In this document: one piece after another, positions 63,415-64,000 of the stretch
Layout: each line of letters starts with the position of its first letter
Numbering within the stretch: position 1 is the first letter of the stretch
Assembly: GCF_003058085.1 (NCBI RefSeq)
Contig: NZ_QBUD01000017.1
Location: forward strand, 18,649 to 82,648
Origin: Yoonia sediminilitoris
GTDB taxonomy: Bacteria > Pseudomonadota > Alphaproteobacteria > Rhodobacterales > Rhodobacteraceae
Direction of reading: 5' to 3'
Length of the DNA: 64,000 bases
Made by a program: the position numbers and the translations under genes
The notes under the pieces: generated by a model
Told to the model about the DNA's origin: nothing
What the model saw: the letters and a program-made list of their open reading frames with translations, nothing else
The model's database searches: none

Positions 63415-63894
63415 AAATGAAACTCCTGCTAAGCTATCGGGTTGGTGATGTTATAGGTAATGCCTTGGGAAGTTGTTCGCGGTTTTTGCCTTTAAGGACA
63501 GTCTTGTCCTATGCCGGTTTCAATTGAGGGTTGTGGGCCATCGCCAATTAGATTTCGGGATTTGGATCGCCGAAGAGCGAACACGCCTTTGTGGCATCGT
63601 AAACCATGCATTTGAAAGTTCAACCTATTGAGGAATAGATCATAACGTCGCAAGCTGTAACGAAAATTACTTCAAAAAATTTGAGCGGTAGTAGATATGG
63701 CGACTAGATCAACGAAAAGCGAAGTTAGGTTTGCGTCGCCTTTTTAAAAATATGACTTCCATGGCGACGATTGTGGTGAGCAGAAGGGAGTTATAATGCA
63801 TAAATTGCATATATGCGTCATATTTTCCATATATGACTTGATATGTGCTCTCTGTTAGCATATCAGCCCTAGAGTTATTCGAGCAAGACGGGGA
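63415..63894. promoter_or_regulatory. AT-rich upstream region with inverted repeat
   Basis: No gene is seen in these 480 bases. GTCATATTTTCCATATATGAC (63817-63837) is an inverted repeat with arms GTCATAT/ATATGAC, next to the palindrome GCATATATGC. It may be an operator, but it lies 400 bases before the two-gene module. Confidence 0.35.
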
Positions 63895-64000
63895 TCAACG
63901 TGGAAGATACGGGGCACCGCGCGAGTGCTTCATACCTTTGTCCCGTAACCATCCCGCCAAGTCGCCTGAGACGTAACTGGACCCGTTGTCGCTCAGCAGC
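63895..64000 (-). pseudogene. Truncated IS3-family transposase (OrfB fragment)
   Basis: On the minus strand the frame reads LLSDNGSSYVSGDLAGWLRD and then KGMKHSRGAPYLPR before a TGA at 63895. DNGSxY and RGAPY are part of the rve catalytic core of IS3-family OrfB. The expected HPQTQGKIERWHQ with the catalytic glutamate is missing, so this 3' end is truncated. The 5' part lies outside the window. Confidence 0.75.

Overview
The window looks like chromosomal DNA from a marine alphaproteobacterium of the Rhodobacteraceae (Roseobacter lineage). The basis is the high GC and alphaproteobacterial codon use, a gcrA cell-cycle gene, a tpa/tauR/xsc taurine cluster coupled to a soeABC-type sulfite dehydrogenase, and a cyanide-insensitive-type bd oxidase. 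The genus cannot be fixed from the sequence alone.

Layout. 1-6.5 kb: end of an rsmC-like methyltransferase, an SDR, a small lipoprotein and a haem block (hemF, hemE, hemC), then an FAD-linked hydroxy-acid dehydrogenase and tRNA-Met. 6.7-9.2 kb: cydAB. 9.4-20.6 kb: a galactoside system. A nine-gene minus-strand operon encodes a sugar-binding protein, two permeases, an SDR, dgoK, dgoA, a lactonase, a GH42 beta-galactosidase and a mutarotase. It is divergent from an IclR regulator and the transporter ATPase. The genes describe import of a galactoside, intracellular hydrolysis and oxidative (De Ley-Doudoroff-type) galactose breakdown, but no galactonate dehydratase is present. 20.7-23.2 kb: threonine ammonia-lyase, a Spy/CpxP-like protein and a Crp/Fnr regulator.

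23.3-41.5 kb: a large taurine/sulfonate block. TauABC imports taurine, Tpa makes sulfoacetaldehyde, Xsc yields acetyl phosphate plus sulfite, and Pta/AckA process the acetyl phosphate. Sulfite is exported (two TauE/SafE proteins) or oxidised (SoeABC). A 49-residue membrane protein lies between soeA and soeB with overlapping start/stop codons on both sides. CTGG-CYTAA-like direct repeats, probably TauR sites, lie upstream of xsc, tpa and tauR.

41.6-59.4 kb: copA-cueR, a membrane-tethered NYN nuclease, housekeeping genes (rimO, gcrA, argD-GNAT-argF, hrpB, rpmB, meaB) and several hypotheticals. One of these (45.9 kb) is AT-richer than its neighbours. 59.4-61.4 kb is gene-poor. A tRNA-Phe at 61.42 kb marks the edge of an accessory region with a DNA-methyltransferase fragment, a two-gene module that includes a probable PD-(D/E)XK nuclease, and a truncated IS3-type transposase at the window end.

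Scattered through the intergenic spaces are two small repeat families: a roughly 110-bp element with terminal inverted repeats (two full copies and one shortened copy) and a short hairpin followed by TTAC (five copies). No CRISPR array, rRNA or complete prophage was seen.
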